Shown: positions 5,781 to 7,372 of the stretch, piece after piece
Layout: every line of letters begins with the position of its first letter
How positions within the stretch are numbered: position 1 is the stretch's first letter
Assembly: GCA_013001365.1 (NCBI GenBank)
Contig: JABDMQ010000200.1
Coordinates: 1-7,372, forward strand
Origin: Flavobacteriaceae bacterium
Lineage (GTDB): Bacteria; Bacteroidota; Bacteroidia; Flavobacteriales; Flavobacteriaceae
Direction: 5' to 3'
Length of the DNA: 7,372 nt
The notes under the pieces: model-generated
What the model was told of the DNA's origin: nothing
What the model saw: the letters and a program-made list of their open reading frames with translations, nothing else
Database searches by the model: none
Program-made: the position numbers and the translations under genes

Positions 5781-5879
5781 AAAAAGAAAAAGCCAAATAA
5801 AGATATTTGGCTTTGACTTGACTTATAGCTTAAAATTTTTATGACCGAGAATCCCCACCCTCAAGTCACATATAAATAA
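5781..5879 (-). ncRNA. Candidate FNR/CRP-activated small RNA in the upp/membrane-protein gap
   Basis: A minus-strand transcript of about 99 nt is predicted between convergent genes. A palindrome (5913-5928) and a TAnnTTTG-like box (5884-5891) place the start near 5879. The RNA would have an AU-rich 5' end, an 8-bp long-range stem (UGACUUGA from 5868-5861 with UCAAGUCA from 5821-5814), a loop of about 39 nt containing the G-rich GGGUGGGGAUUCUC, then an 11-bp terminator hairpin and a U-rich tract ending near 5781. The only ATG is followed at once by TGA, and a GTG-started 11-codon frame is unconvincing, so a peptide is unlikely. No terminator is seen after the membrane-protein gene, so part of this RNA may also be the 3' end of that operon. 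Not recognised as a known RNA family. Confidence 0.5.
5789..5814. terminator. Intrinsic terminator downstream of upp and of the candidate sRNA
   Basis: AGCCAAATA (5791-5799) pairs with TATTTGGCT (5804-5812) around loop AAGA, extended by two further A-T pairs on each side. On the minus strand the hairpin is followed by TTTTCTTTTT, a strong U-tract. On the plus strand only a short TTT follows. It is therefore better oriented for a minus-strand transcript than for upp, though it may serve both. Confidence 0.8.
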
Positions 5880-5883
5880 CGCA

Positions 5884-5891
5884 CAATTTTA
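5884..5891 (-). promoter_or_regulatory. -7 box facing the candidate small RNA
   Basis: The minus strand reads TAAAATTG, five of six fixed positions of TAnnTTTG. Its first base is 29.5 bp from the centre of palindrome F, the same spacing as at the protein-coding promoters. No gene lies on this strand before the terminator at 5789-5814. Confidence 0.5.
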
Positions 5892-5912
5892 CTGAATATT
5901 CTTATACCAAAA

Positions 5913-5928
5913 TATGACATCCATCAGT
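5913..5928. promoter_or_regulatory. FNR/CRP-like palindrome F, an orphan site upstream of the candidate sRNA
   Basis: The site reads TATGAC-ATCC-ATCAGT. The right arm carries the same T-to-G change (ATCAG) as site C. It lies just beyond the stop of the membrane-protein gene and between convergent genes, where no coding promoter is expected. Confidence 0.55.
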
Positions 5929-5965
5929 TTTTGTGTTTATAGCAAATTATTTATTGGAGACTGGA

Positions 5966-6355
5966 CTATGCCATGAGTATCTCATAGCCCATGTTCAAAA
6001 GATAAATACCAACGAAGAATAATAAGGTATAAATAACTTGAACAAACTTGATATTTATGAACTCTAACCATGTTACTGTTCGCTTAGGGAAAATGAACAG
6101 AGACAGTCCAATAAGCAACGCCAGCCAGCCTATCAAGGTGATGACGATCTTGTAATTCGCTTCCCAAATATTGTGGAACAATACATTTAGTAGCCCAACA
6201 ATAATTGCAAGGAAAGATGATACTATTAGGAATTTTTCATCTTTTAGGTCATTGAAGATCTGTTTAATACGTTTAGGATTAAAACTAAGTATTAAAAAGA
6301 AGATGATCAAGTACCATCCCCAAAACTTTGCCAGAAACTCAGATATATCCATCAT
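5966..6355 (-). CDS. Small integral membrane protein of unknown function, co-transcribed with USP 4
   Basis: Not recognised as a named family. The 129-residue protein has about four membrane segments: 12-25, 43-64, 68-89 and 103-122. Basic loops follow segment 1 (NPKRIKQIFNDLKDEK, 26-41) and segment 3 (PKRT, 90-93), which by the positive-inside rule puts those loops in the cytoplasm and both termini outside. It begins 6 bp after the stop of USP 4, so it is almost certainly in the same transcript and under palindrome D. No catalytic or metal-binding pattern is apparent. A membrane partner for the stress protein is possible from operon structure alone. No terminator hairpin is seen directly after the stop; read-through would end at 5789-5814. 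Confidence 0.82.
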   Translation of the reverse strand: MMDISEFLAKFWGWYLIIFFLILSFNPKRIKQIFNDLKDEKFLIVSSFLAIIVGLLNVLFHNIWEANYKIVITLIGWLALLIGLSLFIFPKRTVTWLEFINIKFVQVIYTLLFFVGIYLLNMGYEILMA

Positions 6356-6361
6356 AAATTT

Positions 6362-7204
6362 CTATTCGTGAAGCACCAAAAACGGTATTTTGGTGTGGTA
6401 ACTTATTTTCTCAACCCTAGAATGAAATAGGATCTGCTGAAAATAATTAAGGCTCTTAGCAACCATGACAATAAGGTCAATGTCTCGACTTTCTACAAAA
6501 CATTGTACAGCGTCCTCAACTTTTTTATTGGTAAGGAAATGAAAGCCATGCTTATAGTCTGCAAAATAATCTTCTAATAATTCCTTATTCTCCTTTTGTT
6601 CGCCATTGAACTCCTCATTATTCTTTACAATATGAAGAATCCTGATCGTTGCATCAGAATTTTTCAAGATATCAGAAATCGGGCGGAGCGTATTTATGCT
6701 ATACGACAATGTAAAATCCGTAGGAAATGCAACTTCCTTGAATCTTGAATAAACAGCATTCTCGGGAACGACCAATGTGGTGCACTGTACTTTTGTGATT
6801 ACATCTCCTGTATTGCTCCCAACAATGAACTCCTTTAAGCCGGAGGCGCCTTTAGTACCCATTACTATCGTATCGATCTTCTTGTCTTCAACATGCCGTC
6901 TTATGGATTCAATGAAAAAATTATAATCGACCAGAGTATAGAAGCTATGATTATCATTACGACCAACCTCCTCAGAAATACGCTTGAGCATTTCGCGTAA
7001 TTGCGTCTTTGAGGGTTTTGTATAAACCTCTTCTATCACATCTTTAGTTGGGGTATAAGAGGCATCTGCTGTTACTAGATTTGTTAATCTATTAACGTGA
7101 AGCAAATAAAAATTACATGTGTTATCCTTGAAAAGACCAAGGGCATATTTTATGGCATTCCACGAATTATCAGAAAAATCCGTTGGCAGTAAAATATTCT
7201 TCAT
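6362..7204 (-). CDS. Two-domain universal stress protein (USP 4), second domain degenerate
   Basis: A 280-residue protein starting MKNILLPTDFSDNSWNAIKYA, closest in style to USP 2. The first domain has the intact ATP signature, GTKG at 116-119 and GSN at 129-131. The second domain starts near 156 (EVAFPTDF) and its signature region is AKSLNYFQQILFHS (249-262), without the glycines. It is the first gene of a two-gene operon with the small membrane protein. Upstream are a perfect TAnnTTTG box and the most symmetrical palindrome of the window, with a predicted leader of about 14 nt. It directly follows, on the same strand, the end of a probable Crp/Fnr regulator. Confidence 0.92.
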   Translation of the reverse strand: MKNILLPTDFSDNSWNAIKYALGLFKDNTCNFYLLHVNRLTNLVTADASYTPTKDVIEEVYTKPSKTQLREMLKRISEEVGRNDNHSFYTLVDYNFFIESIRRHVEDKKIDTIVMGTKGASGLKEFIVGSNTGDVITKVQCTTLVVPENAVYSRFKEVAFPTDFTLSYSINTLRPISDILKNSDATIRILHIVKNNEEFNGEQKENKELLEDYFADYKHGFHFLTNKKVEDAVQCFVESRDIDLIVMVAKSLNYFQQILFHSRVEKISYHTKIPFLVLHE

Positions 7205-7222
7205 TTAAATTCATTTGAGAAA

Positions 7223-7230
7223 CAAATCTA
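7223..7230 (-). promoter_or_regulatory. -7 promoter box for the USP 4 operon
   Basis: The minus strand reads TAGATTTG, an exact TAnnTTTG match, starting 29.5 bp from the centre of palindrome D. The predicted start is near 7218. Confidence 0.65.
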
Positions 7231-7248
7231 ATCTGAAGATGACTGAAA

Positions 7249-7270
7249 AAATATGATTTTCATCATATTT
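7249..7270. promoter_or_regulatory. FNR/CRP-like palindrome D, upstream of USP 4 (best copy)
   Basis: The site reads AAATATGAT-TTTC-ATCATATTT, with 9-bp perfect arms around four bases; the 16-bp core used to compare copies is 7252-7267. It lies in the 95-bp gap between the regulator fragment and USP 4 and is the strongest copy by symmetry. Confidence 0.7.
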
Positions 7271-7299
7271 GAATTTTAATAAAGGATGTGAAAGAGGCC

Positions 7300-7372
7300 T
7301 TAGTACATTTGCTTTAGTTGCTCAAGGTCCAGAATCCTGATATTACGTCCTTCGATCTCGATGAGCCCTTGT
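7300..7372 (-). CDS. C-terminal end of a probable Crp/Fnr-family transcriptional regulator (cut by the right edge)
   Basis: Only 23 codons and the stop are present. The peptide contains GLIEIEGRNIRILDLE and ends LKQMY. This resembles the final strand-wing and last helix of Crp/Fnr winged-helix domains, where a Leu-Ile segment is followed by a Gly-Arg turn and an Ile-Asp-Leu-rich strand leading to a short helix. The sensor domain and recognition helix lie outside the window, so it cannot be said whether it would be an FNR (Fe-S), DNR-like or cyclic-nucleotide type. Its position next to the best palindrome makes it a good candidate for the protein that binds all six sites. Too short for certainty; another winged-helix family is possible. 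Confidence 0.5.
   Translation of the reverse strand, partial: QGLIEIEGRNIRILDLEQLKQMY

Noticed and set aside
5845..5880. Possible short peptide gene in the candidate sRNA (GTG start, 11 codons)
   Set aside because: Too short, no initiation context, and the only ATG is followed immediately by a stop. The structured RNA reading explains the segment better.
5775..5965. Possible CRISPR, IS end or attachment site in the gap between convergent genes
   Set aside because: No repeated units, no terminal repeats with target duplication and no integrase or transposase nearby. The inverted repeats there are explained by the terminator and the RNA stem.

Overview
The window looks like a chromosomal segment of a member of the Bacteroidota, most likely a marine or soil Flavobacteriaceae. 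The support is an AT-rich composition, TAnnTTTG-type -7 promoter boxes, starts without clear Shine-Dalgarno sequences, lipoproteins with short Ser/Asn/Lys-rich tethers, and protein sequences typical of that group.

Layout. Positions 1-1308 (minus strand) hold the front of a nitrous oxide respiration cluster: a c-type cytochrome lipoprotein, a fasciclin-domain lipoprotein, and the N-terminus of a Sec-type (clade II-like) NosZ that runs off the left edge. A divergent Rrf2-family regulator (1425-1856, plus) shares their control region. Positions 1953-4597 (minus) carry three two-domain universal stress proteins (USPs). Upstream on the same strand is a short ribosome hibernation factor (4703-5005), divergent from uracil phosphoribosyltransferase upp (5121-5774, plus). 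After a 191-bp gap between convergent genes come a small four-helix membrane protein (5966-6355, minus), a fourth USP (6362-7204, minus), and the last 23 codons of what appears to be a Crp/Fnr-family regulator (7300-7372, minus).

The main result is a shared regulatory architecture. Six copies of an FNR/CRP-like palindrome, ATGAY-N4-ATCA with a usual extension to TATGAY-N4-ATCATA, lie in intergenic DNA at 1358-1373, 2860-2875, 4649-4664, 5059-5074, 5913-5928 and 7252-7267. In every case a full or degenerate TAnnTTTG box on the minus strand begins exactly 29.5 bp from the palindrome centre. This is the geometry of class II activation (about -41.5). Five of the promoters face the nos cluster, the USPs and the hibernation factor. 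The nos palindrome also sits 30.5 bp from the -7 box of rrf2 on the other strand. The window therefore reads as an oxygen-limitation/denitrification regulon in which N2O respiration, stress proteins and ribosome hibernation are switched on together, possibly by the regulator whose end is at the right edge.

The sixth palindrome and promoter (5884-5928) face no gene. About 12 bp downstream of the -7 box starts a roughly 99-nt segment with a long-range 8-bp stem and an 11-bp intrinsic terminator followed by a U-rich tract, with no convincing ORF. This is a candidate undescribed FNR/CRP-activated small RNA, comparable in regulatory logic to FnrS of enterobacteria. All regulatory claims come from reading the sequence alone.
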